64,000 bases of DNA, from assembly GCF_003034915.1 (NCBI RefSeq), contig NZ_PZJX01000038.1:62001-126000 (forward strand), in the 5' to 3' direction. This DNA is from Mesorhizobium helmanticense. GTDB lineage: Bacteria; Pseudomonadota; Alphaproteobacteria; Rhizobiales; Rhizobiaceae. Every line of letters starts with the position of its first letter. Within the stretch, counting starts at the first letter, position 1. The position numbers and the translations under genes were made by a program. Shown here piece after piece: positions 50,209 through 58,659 of the stretch. The notes below the pieces were generated by a model that was not told the origin of the DNA, made no database searches, and saw only the letters and a program-made list of their open reading frames with translations.

Positions 50209-50235
50209 GAGGCGGCGAGATGATTTCACCGCCTC
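50209..50235. terminator. Weak bidirectional terminator candidate
   Basis: GAGGCGG and CCGCCTC pair as a 7-bp stem with a 13-base loop between the converging genes ending at 50145 and 50257. No T-run follows on either strand, so this may only be an incidental hairpin. Confidence 0.3.
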
Positions 50236-50256
50236 TTGAGCTTGCTGCGTGCCCTG

Positions 50257-50541
50257 CTAGCCGATGATCCTGAATCCGTCGCGCTCCCGGCCGGGATCGA
50301 TGTCCTGGAATGTCACGCTGGAGACCGACGCCCCGCGCGGCCCTCTCCAGAACCGGTTCATCATCGTCGAAACCGCGCCCTCGGCCCCGACGATCAGGGC
50401 TGCTACGGATCCGTCGTCTTCATTGCGGACCCATCCGGCAAGGCCGAGCCTTTCGGCCTCGTTGCGTGTCCATGCACGAAAGGAGACGCCTTGCACCCTT
50501 CCGCCGATCCTGACGCTGATTGCCTTGCGCCCTTCGCCCAT
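50257..50541 (-). CDS. acyP: Acylphosphatase
   Basis: A 94-residue product of standard length. RIGGRVQGVSFRAWTRNEAE places the phosphate-binding loop and catalytic Arg22; GWVRNEDDGSV contains the catalytic Asn40. The protein hydrolyses acyl phosphates in the cytoplasm. Single gene. Confidence 0.93.
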   Translation of the reverse strand: MGEGRKAISVRIGGRVQGVSFRAWTRNEAERLGLAGWVRNEDDGSVAALIVGAEGAVSTMMNRFWRGPRGASVSSVTFQDIDPGRERDGFRIIG

Positions 50542-50596
50542 GGCCGCCTCCGTGCGGACGGGTCAAGTCGAGTGCCCAGTCCACCCGGATCGCATA

Positions 50597-51004
50597 TCAC
50601 GTCGTTGTCTGGATGATCAGCGTCAAGGTGCCGTCGCCGTCGACGTTGGCAGCGACAACCTGCGAAGAGTTGAGCCCGTTAGCCGCCAGCGCCGACGTCG
50701 CCTGCGGCGATGCGTCGATCGAGCTTTGCAGGACATGCAAATCCTCGGCGCTGGTCTGGGTAATCACCGCCTCTGCCTGCGTCTTGAGATCCGGCGGCAG
50801 ATCCTCGAGAGCGATGATCGCGACACCGGTAAAATTCTGATCGGAAAAACCTTGGTCAGGCGGTATTTCGCCAGGCGGCGTCTGATCAGGCACGATTCCT
50901 TGGGCCGGGGGGTCGATTTGCGGGAGCGGGTCGAGGGATTGCGCGTGGATCGGCTGCGCCAGGGCCAGTCCCGAAAGGGCGGCGATCATCGTCAACATGC
51001 GCAT
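50597..51004 (-). CDS. Exported hypothetical protein, probable general-stress gene
   Basis: From the ATG at 51004 the product is 135 residues with a signal peptide (MRMLTMIAALSGLALAQPIH, AQSLD). The mature part is rich in Asp, Gln and Pro, then a C-terminal half that contains NVDGDGTLTLIIQTTT. No known domain. The EcfG-type promoter 49 bases upstream (51053-51077) supports stress induction and this start rather than the one at 51058, which would overlap the promoter. Confidence 0.75.
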   Translation of the reverse strand: MRMLTMIAALSGLALAQPIHAQSLDPLPQIDPPAQGIVPDQTPPGEIPPDQGFSDQNFTGVAIIALEDLPPDLKTQAEAVITQTSAEDLHVLQSSIDASPQATSALAANGLNSSQVVAANVDGDGTLTLIIQTTT

Positions 51005-51052
51005 GACCTTTCCTTCCGTTTTGCTCGAGGAGGACCATCTTGGTGACCACAC

Positions 51053-51077
51053 AACCACCGCGCCGGACTATGGTTCC
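51053..51077 (-). promoter_or_regulatory. EcfG-type general stress promoter
   Basis: On the minus strand GGAAC (51077-51073), 16 bases, GGTT (51056-51053). It lies 49 bases before the exported protein gene, a distance close to those at 16410 and 20597. Confidence 0.6.
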
Positions 51078-51269
51078 CCTCCGTCGCGGAAAAGGCCGTC
51101 AGGGCTCTGCCATAATGGGCATGGCAGTCATGTGCCGCTCGATTGACTGCGGGCGACTTCGGGGGTGACGGGGGCAGGTGACGACGGTCTGAACCAGCGG
51201 CAGGTGAAATCCTGATTCAAAGCGGCGCTGCAAGCTGTTGAAATTGCTGGCGATGCAGGCGTTCCAGCC

Positions 51270-51947
51270 TCAAGCCGCGACGAATTCCTTGTGGGCGCGC
51301 AGGAAGCGCAGGAAATCCTCGCCACCGAGGATCAGGTCTCGCTCCATCGCAGTACGGGCCTTGGCGGAATCCTTGTCCCGTAGCCCCTCGATCACCCGCT
51401 CGTGCTCGGCCGCGCCGACATATTTGTGCTCGCCTTCGTTGAAGAAGACGGTGAGCATCGGCCCCATCGAGACCCACAGGCTCTCGATGTGGGCGACCAG
51501 CATTTCCATGCGGGAAAGCCGGTAGACGGTGAAATGGAAGTCCCTGTTGTAGCGGAATGACTGGTCGGGGTCGCCGGCCCGGTCGGCCTTCTCGAAGAGT
51601 TTTTGGATGCCGGTAAGCTTGTCTACATCCTCAGGGGTGGCGTGCTCGGCGGCAAGGCCGGCCGCCAGGCCCTCCAGCGAGAGCCGGATGGTGCGCACTT
51701 CCATATAGCGCGCCAGCGTCAGGGCGGGAACGGTGACGAAACGGCCCGAGCGCAGTTCGAGGCCGCGTTCGCTGACCAGCCGCAGGCAAGCCTCGCGGGC
51801 AGGGGTGACGCTGGTGCCGAGCCGGTCGGCCAGATCCTGCATCACCAGCCTCTGGCCGGGCCGGAACTGGCCCGCGATCAATCCCTCGCGAAGCGCAACA
51901 TAGGCGCGCGCCGAAAGATTGCCCTGTTCGAGCGGCTGAATGTTCAC
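51270..51947 (-). CDS. GntR-family (FadR/FCD) transcriptional regulator
   Basis: A 225-residue protein starting with GTG at 51947 (GAGGAGAA upstream). The winged helix is MNIQPLEQGNLSARAYVALR ... RLGTSVTPAREACLRL, followed by an FCD domain. A clear paralogue of the GntR protein at 58660-59346 (shared LGTSVTP, EGLAA and LW..MGP segments). It follows the split transketolase genes in the same direction after 84 bases. Confidence 0.9.
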   Translation of the reverse strand: MNIQPLEQGNLSARAYVALREGLIAGQFRPGQRLVMQDLADRLGTSVTPAREACLRLVSERGLELRSGRFVTVPALTLARYMEVRTIRLSLEGLAAGLAAEHATPEDVDKLTGIQKLFEKADRAGDPDQSFRYNRDFHFTVYRLSRMEMLVAHIESLWVSMGPMLTVFFNEGEHKYVGAAEHERVIEGLRDKDSAKARTAMERDLILGGEDFLRFLRAHKEFVAA

Positions 51948-52031
51948 GGCGTCGTTCTCCTCGACATCCTTGTTTTAGGCATCGGCACTGATTCGACAAG
52001 ATACAGCCAATAGACGCGTTTTTCCTTTTGT

Positions 52032-53009
52032 TTATGCGAGCAAAGACTGTGCAACGCTTTCGATGCCGGCGGCGTCGAGTTGATAGTGCCTGTAGAGATG
52101 GGTCGGCGGTGCGATCAGGCTGAACTCGTCCTTGATGCCATGGCGCACAAGCCGTGCGCCGCCGCCTTCCTCGGCCATCACTTCAGCGACCGCGCCGCCG
52201 AGACCGCCCAGCACATTGTGTTCCTCGACCGTGAGCACGATGCGCGATTTGCGCGCTGCCGCCATGACCGCCTCGCGGTCGAGCGGCTTGATCGTATGCA
52301 TGTCGATCAGGCCGACGGAATGGCCCTTTTTGTTCAAAGCTTCCATCGCCGCTTTGGCCGGATGGACCGGCATGCCGCAGGCGATGATGGTGAGATCGGC
52401 GCCGATGCCGTGGACGACGGCCTTGCCGAATTCGAACGGCGCGTCATCGGCGTAGAGGACCGGATCATGGCCGCGCGCGATGCGGAAATAGATCGGCTGC
52501 GGATGATTGACCGAAGCGCGCAGCGCGGCCGCGAATTGCGGTCCGTCGGCGGGCGACACCACGGTCAGGTCGGCGATCGAGCGCATGATGGCGATGTCCT
52601 CAGTGGCGTGGTGCGAGGTGCCGTAGAAGCCGAGCGAGATGCCGGTGTGGTGGCCGATCAGGCGGACCGGCTGCGCGCAATAGGCGACATCCATGCGGAT
52701 CTGTTCGCAGCAGAGCAGCGCCAGGAAGGAGGCGAAGGTCGCGACATAGGGCATGACGCCAGTCGTGGCCATGCCGGCCGCGGCCGAGACCATGTTCTGC
52801 TCGGAAATGCCGAACTGGGTGAAGCGCTCGGGAAAGCGCCGGGCAAAGCCGATCAGGCCGTTAGAGTGCTGCAAGTCGGCGGTGCCGGCGACCACCGGAT
52901 GGCCGGCCTCCGCCAGCTCGATTAGCGTGTTGGCGAGGGTGGCAAGTGAGGGCGCGCGTTTGTTGAGCTCGCGATATTGCCAGGACTCCGGGTTGAGGGC
53001 GCGGTTCAT
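52032..53009 (-). CDS. Transketolase C-terminal subunit (split transketolase)
   Basis: A 325-residue protein with the pyrimidine-binding and C-terminal domains of transketolase: RFPERFTQFGISEQNMVSAA (with the catalytic Glu), then a C-terminal domain with ILTVEEHNVLGGLGGAVAEV. It overlaps the N-terminal subunit gene by 4 bases. Split transketolases occur in specialised pathways (for example apulose-phosphate or sulfosugar cleavage). Substrate unknown here. Confidence 0.9.
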   Translation of the reverse strand: MNRALNPESWQYRELNKRAPSLATLANTLIELAEAGHPVVAGTADLQHSNGLIGFARRFPERFTQFGISEQNMVSAAAGMATTGVMPYVATFASFLALLCCEQIRMDVAYCAQPVRLIGHHTGISLGFYGTSHHATEDIAIMRSIADLTVVSPADGPQFAAALRASVNHPQPIYFRIARGHDPVLYADDAPFEFGKAVVHGIGADLTIIACGMPVHPAKAAMEALNKKGHSVGLIDMHTIKPLDREAVMAAARKSRIVLTVEEHNVLGGLGGAVAEVMAEEGGGARLVRHGIKDEFSLIAPPTHLYRHYQLDAAGIESVAQSLLA

Positions 53010-53893
53010 TGCGCACCAGCCAGGATCGCTTCGCGTGCAAGCGCCTCGTCCTCGGGCGCGAGATAGCCAAGATGCCAGCCGGGCTCGGTCTCCATGTAGT
53101 CGATGCCCTTACCCTTGACGGTCCTGGCGATGATGCAGCACGGTTTTTCACGCGCGCTGTCGGCTTTTACGGCGCGTAGCAAATTGGCGAGTGCTGCGAC
53201 GTCGTGGCCGTCGACCTCATGCACGTCCCAGCCGAAGGCGCGCCATTTCTCATCGAGCGGCTCGATCGCCACCACATCGTCGACCTTGCCGTCGAGCTGG
53301 TAGCCGTTGCGGTCGATGATGGCGACGAGCTTGCTCAGACGATGGCTGGCGGCACTCAGCGCTGCCTCCCATACCTGTCCTTCCTGCATCTCGCCGTCGC
53401 CGAGCAGGACGAAGACATTGAAGTCCTGGTTCTGGAAGCGGCCGCCCAAAGCCATGCCGACGCCATTCGACAGCGCATGGCCGATCGAGCCCGAACTGAA
53501 GTCGACGCCCGGCACCTTGCGCATGTCGGGATGATCGCCGAGCGGGCTGCCGAGCCGTGTGTAATCGTCGAGCCAGGATTTGTCGAAGTAGCCGAGATCG
53601 GCAAGGATCGGAAACTGGCCGACGGCGGCATGGCCCTTGCCCATCAGGAAACGGTCGCGGTCGGGCCAGGCCGGTTCGCCCTGCCTGAGCTTCATCGTGT
53701 CGTAGTAGAGGACCGAAAAGATCTCGGCGCAGGAGAACACCGACGAATAATGGCCGACCTTGGCGATCGAGATCAGGCGGATCGTCTCGAGCCGTACGAA
53801 GCGTGCCCGCTCGCGCAGACGCGCCGCCTGTTCGTCCGAGATCCGGCCGCCCGGACTGTTGCTCGGCCACCGGTTTGCGCCTGATGACGCCAT
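53006..53893 (-). CDS. Transketolase N-terminal subunit (split transketolase)
   Basis: A 295-residue thiamine-diphosphate-binding subunit with MGKGHAAVGQFPILADLGYF, SSGSIGHALSNGVGMAL and GDGEMQEGQVWEAALSAASH (GDG...N cofactor motif; Asn in IIDRNG). The usual HPGG near the N-terminus reads VGHYSS, as in other split enzymes. AGGAGG before the ATG. It pairs with the next gene to make a complete transketolase. Confidence 0.91.
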   Translation of the reverse strand: MASSGANRWPSNSPGGRISDEQAARLRERARFVRLETIRLISIAKVGHYSSVFSCAEIFSVLYYDTMKLRQGEPAWPDRDRFLMGKGHAAVGQFPILADLGYFDKSWLDDYTRLGSPLGDHPDMRKVPGVDFSSGSIGHALSNGVGMALGGRFQNQDFNVFVLLGDGEMQEGQVWEAALSAASHRLSKLVAIIDRNGYQLDGKVDDVVAIEPLDEKWRAFGWDVHEVDGHDVAALANLLRAVKADSAREKPCCIIARTVKGKGIDYMETEPGWHLGYLAPEDEALAREAILAGAQ

Positions 53894-53928
53894 GCCTTGT
53901 CTCCTCCTGATTGAATCCGATACTCGAC

Positions 53929-53948
53929 AACTTATAAGTTATAAGATA
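53929..53948. promoter_or_regulatory. AT-rich palindromic operator between transketolase and aminotransferase genes
   Basis: CTTATAA-G-TTATAAG (53931-53945) is a perfect 15-bp palindrome, and it contains TTATAAGATA at 53939-53948. The latter recurs with small changes at 59397-59406 (inverted) and 60952-60961. It lies in the 100-base divergent promoter region (53894-53993) and may control both sides. Confidence 0.65.
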
Positions 53949-53993
53949 CTGAGTGGACCCGCAACTTAATTCGTCTGCCGCAGGACTGAGGAC

Positions 53994-55361
53994 ATGCTCC
54001 ACAATTCGGCCCGCGCCATCGACATGAGCCTGCATCTGCATTCGCAGACCGATCCGCGGCGGCATGAACAGGAGGGCCCCTTCGTCATTTCGAGCGGCGA
54101 TGGCGTGCATGTCCACGACGACACCGGAAAGCGCTATATCGAAGGCATGGCGGGCCTGTGGACCGCATCGCTTGGCTTCAACGACGCCAGGCTTGCAGCG
54201 GCTGCCGGCGCCCAGTTCGCCAGGCTGGCAAACTATCACACCTTCAACCATCGCTCGAACGAAGCTTGCATCGACCTGATGGAGCAGATCGCGGCGATTT
54301 CGCCGCTGGCGCCGTGCAAGATCTTCTTCGCCAATTCCGGTTCCGAGGCGAATGATTCCATGATCCGGCTGGCCTGGTATTATCAGGCGGCGCGCGGCAT
54401 GCCGCACAAGCGACGCATCATCAGCCGTCAGGGCGCGTTCCATGGCAGCACCGTGATGGGCGCGCTGCTCAGCGGCCTGCCGCATATGCATCGCTCATTT
54501 GGCACGAACAGCGACGATATCCTCTATGCCACCAAGCCGCATCTTTATCGGGAAGGACATGAAGGCGAGAGCGAGGACGACTTTGCCGATCGCCTGATCC
54601 ACGAGCTGGAGGCGATGATCCTCAAGGCCGGCCCTGACACCATCGCCGCCATGATCGCCGAACCTGTCATGGCGGCGGGCGGTGTCATCGTGCCGCCGCG
54701 AGACTATTTTGCCAGGCTGCGCCAGCTGCTCGACCGACACGACATCCTGCTTTTGGCCGACGAAGTCGTCTGCGGCTTCGGCCGCACCGGCAACTGGTTC
54801 GGCAGCCAGACCTTCGACTTCGTGCCGGACATGTTCTCGGTCGCCAAGGGCCTGTCGTCGGGCTATCTGCCGATCGCGGCGGTGGTCGTGTCGGACAGGC
54901 TCTACCAGGCGATCGCCGACGAGGGGCATCGCAATGGCGGGTTCGGTCATGGCTTCACCTATTCGGGCCATCCCGTGACCTCGGCGGTGGCGGCGGAGGC
55001 GCTGCGGATTTATCACGAAATCGATGTGGTCGGGCGTGCGCGCGCGCTCGGCTCGCATATGCATGCGGCATTGCACGAGGCGCTTGCCGATCATCCCATG
55101 GTGGGCGAGATCCGTGGCGTCGGCCTGATCGCCGGTGTCGAGCTTGTCGCCGACCGGCGGACCAGGCAGAGCTTTCCGGCCGAGGCGAAAGTGGGTGCGC
55201 AGGTGGAGCGCGCCTGCCGCGCGCGCGGCATCATCCTGCGCAACATGGGCGACGTGCTGGCGCTGTGTCCGCCTTACATCGTCGAACCCGAGCAGTTGGA
55301 CGAACTCGTCCATGCCCTCGCTTTGGCGATCGAGGACACGCGAACCAGTCTCGGTCTCTGA
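53994..55361 (+). CDS. Class III (omega-) aminotransferase 1
   Basis: A 455-residue PLP enzyme. FFANSGSEAND (112-121), DEVVCGFGRTG and the PLP lysine Lys285 (SVAKGLSSGYLP) are in place. Close in type to omega-amino acid:pyruvate and taurine-type aminotransferases. Divergent from the split transketolase genes. The donor amine is unknown. The 458-residue protein encoded at 59511 is a paralogue. Confidence 0.91.
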   Translation: MLHNSARAIDMSLHLHSQTDPRRHEQEGPFVISSGDGVHVHDDTGKRYIEGMAGLWTASLGFNDARLAAAAGAQFARLANYHTFNHRSNEACIDLMEQIAAISPLAPCKIFFANSGSEANDSMIRLAWYYQAARGMPHKRRIISRQGAFHGSTVMGALLSGLPHMHRSFGTNSDDILYATKPHLYREGHEGESEDDFADRLIHELEAMILKAGPDTIAAMIAEPVMAAGGVIVPPRDYFARLRQLLDRHDILLLADEVVCGFGRTGNWFGSQTFDFVPDMFSVAKGLSSGYLPIAAVVVSDRLYQAIADEGHRNGGFGHGFTYSGHPVTSAVAAEALRIYHEIDVVGRARALGSHMHAALHEALADHPMVGEIRGVGLIAGVELVADRRTRQSFPAEAKVGAQVERACRARGIILRNMGDVLALCPPYIVEPEQLDELVHALALAIEDTRTSLGL

Positions 55362-55420
55362 GGCGCGAAAGGCGCGATTTGTGTCTACTATTCCAGTGAA
55401 CTGCTTCAGCGGAGGTTTGT

Positions 55421-56335
55421 ATGAACGACAGGATATCCCACGATCCAGCTGATGGAATCGCCTTCGTCAATGGAGCCTATGTGCCGCTGACTGAGGCTAC
55501 CATTCCGCTCACCGACCGCGGTTTCGTGCGCTCCGACGCGACCTATGATGTCACCCATGTATGGAAGGGGCGCTTCTTCCGGCTCGACGACCATATCGAA
55601 CGCTTCCAGGCCTCGATGCGCGGCCTGCGCATGAGCCTGCCCTATTCCTCGACCGAGATCGCCGCAATCCTGGTCGAATGCGTTCGCCGCAGCGGGCTGC
55701 GCGACGCCTATGTGCAGATGACCTGCACGCGCGGCGTGCCGCCGCGCGGAACCCGCGACCCCAGGCTTTGCGAGAACCGCTTCTATGCCTTCGCCCAGCC
55801 TTTCGTGTGGATCGCCAATGACGAGCAGCGCCGTGACGGGCTGAAGATGGTGGTGAGTTCCGTACAGCGCATCCCGCCGGAATCGGTCGATCCACGCCTC
55901 AAGAACTTTCATTGGCTCGACCTCACCATGGGTATCTTCGAGGCTTATGACAAGAACGCCACCGTTGCGGTGCTCACCGACGGGCAAGGGCATGTGACCG
56001 AGGGCGCCGGGTTCAACGTCTTTGTCGTGAAGGACGATGTCATCACGACGCCCGACCGCGGCGTGTTCGAAGGCATGACGCGCCGCAGCGTCATCGAGCT
56101 GGCTACTGAGGCCGGCGTCGGCTGCGAACTGCGTCCGCTCGCCATCGGGGAACTGCGCGATGCCGACGAGATATTCATCACCAGTTCGGCGGGCGGCATC
56201 ATGCCGGTGACGGTGCTTGACGGCCGCATCTACGGCAATGGCAAGCCCGGACCTATCACCAGCCGCATCCACGACCTCTATTGGGCCAAGCATGATGCCG
56301 GTTGGCTCTCCAGCCCGGTCGACTACACGCCGTGA
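55421..56335 (+). CDS. Class IV aminotransferase, (R)-amine transaminase-like
   Basis: A 304-residue fold-type IV PLP protein. Lys161 (DPRLKNFHWLDL) is the PLP lysine and TEGAGFNVFVV carries the conserved Glu. The N-terminal GFVRSDATYDVTHVWKGRFF and the GPITSRIHDLYW near the end recall (R)-selective amine transaminases (Arthrobacter type) more than D-alanine aminotransferase. The similarity is recalled, not computed. It starts 59 bases after the class III gene and overlaps the SDR by 4 bases. Confidence 0.85.
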   Translation: MNDRISHDPADGIAFVNGAYVPLTEATIPLTDRGFVRSDATYDVTHVWKGRFFRLDDHIERFQASMRGLRMSLPYSSTEIAAILVECVRRSGLRDAYVQMTCTRGVPPRGTRDPRLCENRFYAFAQPFVWIANDEQRRDGLKMVVSSVQRIPPESVDPRLKNFHWLDLTMGIFEAYDKNATVAVLTDGQGHVTEGAGFNVFVVKDDVITTPDRGVFEGMTRRSVIELATEAGVGCELRPLAIGELRDADEIFITSSAGGIMPVTVLDGRIYGNGKPGPITSRIHDLYWAKHDAGWLSSPVDYTP

Positions 56336-57093
56336 GCGCGGCGGAACGCGTCTTCCTGGTGACGGGCGGCACGCGCGGCATCGGTGCTGCTTGTGTCAGT
56401 CGCCTCGCTGCCGATGGTGCGTGCGTCGTCTTCACCGGGCGCGACCGGGATGCCGCTCAAGCGGTGATGGACGCGGTTCCACAGGCGGTATTCGCGGCTG
56501 GCGACGCCACCAGTGAGCCCGACTGCCAACGCGCGGTCGCTATGGCTCTGGAGATCGGCAAGGGCAGCATCGCCGGATTGGTCAACAATGCCGGAACAGG
56601 CGCCAGGCTCGCCTTCGACCAGACCACGCTCGCCGACTGGGAGCGGACGATGACCGCCAACACGACCTCGGCCTATCTGTTCACCCGCCACACGCTGGCG
56701 GGATTGCGCGCCGGCCGTGGTTCCGTGGTCATGATATCCTCGGTCGCCGGCCTCGTCGGCGAGCAAGGCCTGGCGATCTATACGGCGTCCAAAGCGGCAC
56801 TGATCGGTCTCGCGCAGGCGCTGGCATTGGAATATGGGTCCGAGGTTCGTTTCAACACGCTGTGTCCCGGCCAGATCGCCACGCAGATGATGGCGAAGAC
56901 GCTCGCCATTCCCGGCCGCCGGCAGGCGCTGGAAAGCCGCATTCCGGTCGGTCGCCTCGGCACGCCCGAAGATGTGGCCGAGACGGTGGCCTGGCTGATG
57001 TCGCCGGCTGCAAGCTTCATCAACGGCGCGGTGATCAGCGTCGATGGCGGAGAAACCGCCGGTCTCATGGCATCTAAGTCTGATGGGATCTAA
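56332..57093 (+). CDS. Short-chain dehydrogenase/reductase
   Basis: A 253-residue classical SDR from the GTG at 56332 (overlap GTGA with the previous stop). TGGTRGIG at 11-18, NNAG near 85-88, catalytic Ser137, Tyr150 and Lys154 (IYTASK). Substrate unknown. It may reduce the carbonyl product of the transaminases or oxidise the matching alcohol. The longer frame from 56302 is unlikely. Confidence 0.9.
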   Translation: MSAAERVFLVTGGTRGIGAACVSRLAADGACVVFTGRDRDAAQAVMDAVPQAVFAAGDATSEPDCQRAVAMALEIGKGSIAGLVNNAGTGARLAFDQTTLADWERTMTANTTSAYLFTRHTLAGLRAGRGSVVMISSVAGLVGEQGLAIYTASKAALIGLAQALALEYGSEVRFNTLCPGQIATQMMAKTLAIPGRRQALESRIPVGRLGTPEDVAETVAWLMSPAASFINGAVISVDGGETAGLMASKSDGI

Positions 57094-57476
57094 AGCTGAG
57101 CTTCGATAGCCGCCTTGTCCACGACAGACCAAACTTGCACGATCTTCCCGTCGCGGAATTCGTAGATCACGTTCTCCGAGAAGGAGACTCGCTTGCCGTT
57201 CAATGGGAGGCCGAGGAAATTAGCCTTTGGCGAACAGTCGAAATCTATCCGGCTCGCTATGTAAGGCGGATCGGCAATCAGCATCCGGACGTTGAAATAA
57301 AGGTCCGGAATGTCGTCGAAGTCTCGCTCCAGCATCTGGCGATAACCTGACAGGCCGAGCCGCCGGCCATTGTGGATCGCGTCGTCATCAACGAACTGTC
57401 CCAGCCTCGGCCAGTCCTGCTTGTTCAGGCAGGCGATGTAGTCCCGGTAGATGTCGGCGAGGGTGGTTCCGGTCAT
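57090..57476 (-). CDS. SnoaL-like/NTF2-fold protein
   Basis: A 128-residue cone-shaped alpha+beta barrel protein: TLADIYRDYIACLNKQDWPR, then YRQMLERDFDDIPDLYFNVR and NVIYEFRDGKIVQVWSVVD. It matches the ester-cyclase/SnoaL pattern with Asp/His near the pocket. I prefer the ATG at 57476; a GTG at 57491 overlapping the previous stop is possible. It ends 4 bases inside the SDR gene on the other strand. Function unknown. Confidence 0.8.
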   Translation of the reverse strand: MTGTTLADIYRDYIACLNKQDWPRLGQFVDDDAIHNGRRLGLSGYRQMLERDFDDIPDLYFNVRMLIADPPYIASRIDFDCSPKANFLGLPLNGKRVSFSENVIYEFRDGKIVQVWSVVDKAAIEAQL

Positions 57477-57490
57477 GGCAATGTCTCTCA

Positions 57491-58657
57491 CTACCCGGCT
57501 GCAAATTTGGCGCCCCGGTTTTGAGTCCGGCTCGCCGCGAGGCGCTGTGCGACATGGTCGGCGATCGCCAGGCTGGAGGTCAGGCCGGGGCTTTCGATGC
57601 CGAACAGATTGACCAGGCCGTCAATGCCATGGACCGAAGCATCCTGGACGACGAAATCGGCGTTGGCCTCGCCGGGACCGGAAAGTTTCGGCCGGATGCC
57701 GCTATAGGCCGGCTGCAGGGCGCCATCGGCAAGGTCCGGCCAGTATTTGCGGATCTCGCTGTAGAAGCGTTCGCCGCGCCCCGGGTCGACGCGGTAGTCG
57801 AGCGTATCCGTCCATTCGACGTCCGGCCCGAAGCGGGCGACGCCGTCGAGATCGAGCGTCAGATGCACGCCGAGCCCGCCGGGTTCGGGCACGGGATAGA
57901 TGAGCCGCGAGAAGGGAGCCCGGCCGGCGACCGAGAAATAATTGCCCTTGGCATAGCGAAGTTCCGGGACGAATTGCGGATCGAGCCCGTCGATCGATCG
58001 GGCAAGCGCCGTGGCATCGAGTCCGGCTGCATTGATGAAGGATTTGGTTGCGATTTCAAAGCGCTCGCCGCTTGTGCTGTCGATCGTGTCGAGCACTATG
58101 AGTCCACCCTTGGTGAGCCCACGTTCGATGCGGCCGGACACTATGCTTGTGTTGAGGCTGAGTGCGGCGCCATGCTCCTCGGCGTCGCCCAGCAAGGCGA
58201 GCATCAGCGTATGGCTATCGATGATGCCGGTGGAGGGGGACAGCAGCGCCGCCGTGCAGCGCAGCCTGGGCTCCAGTGTGAGCGCCTCGGCGGCGGTCAG
58301 AGGCACCAGGTCATCGACGCCGCAAGCCGATGCATTGGCCCGGATGGTGGCAAGCACCGGCTCCTGGCCGGCATTCGCGGCGACGATGAGCTTGCCGCAG
58401 CGCGCGTGCGGGACCGCGTGCTCCTCGCAATAACGGTAGAGCATGTTGCGACCGGCGACGCAGAAGCGCGCCTTCAGCGATCCAACGGGATAATAGATGC
58501 CGGCGTGGATGACCTCGGAGTTGCGCGAACTGGTCCCGGTGCCGATAGCGTTCGCGGCCTCGAGGATCAGCGTGTCCATGCCGCGGCGCGCCATGTCTCG
58601 CGCGATCGCAAGGCCAACAACGCCGGCGCCGGCGACGATGCAGTCGACATGGTCCAT
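57491..58657 (-). CDS. FAD-dependent L-2-hydroxyglutarate-oxidase-like protein
   Basis: A 388-residue DAO-fold flavoprotein. GAGVVG is at residues 10-15; TSSRNSEVIHAGIYYPVGSL is the LhgO signature. The C-terminal NLFGIESPGLTSSLAIADHV contacts FAD. LhgO-like enzymes oxidise 2-hydroxy acids with electrons to the quinone pool. Gene order GntR-LhgO-like-SnoaL-like with spacing of 2 bases and overlap suggests one transcript. Confidence 0.87.
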   Translation of the reverse strand: MDHVDCIVAGAGVVGLAIARDMARRGMDTLILEAANAIGTGTSSRNSEVIHAGIYYPVGSLKARFCVAGRNMLYRYCEEHAVPHARCGKLIVAANAGQEPVLATIRANASACGVDDLVPLTAAEALTLEPRLRCTAALLSPSTGIIDSHTLMLALLGDAEEHGAALSLNTSIVSGRIERGLTKGGLIVLDTIDSTSGERFEIATKSFINAAGLDATALARSIDGLDPQFVPELRYAKGNYFSVAGRAPFSRLIYPVPEPGGLGVHLTLDLDGVARFGPDVEWTDTLDYRVDPGRGERFYSEIRKYWPDLADGALQPAYSGIRPKLSGPGEANADFVVQDASVHGIDGLVNLFGIESPGLTSSLAIADHVAQRLAASRTQNRGAKFAAG

Positions 58658-58659
58658 GC

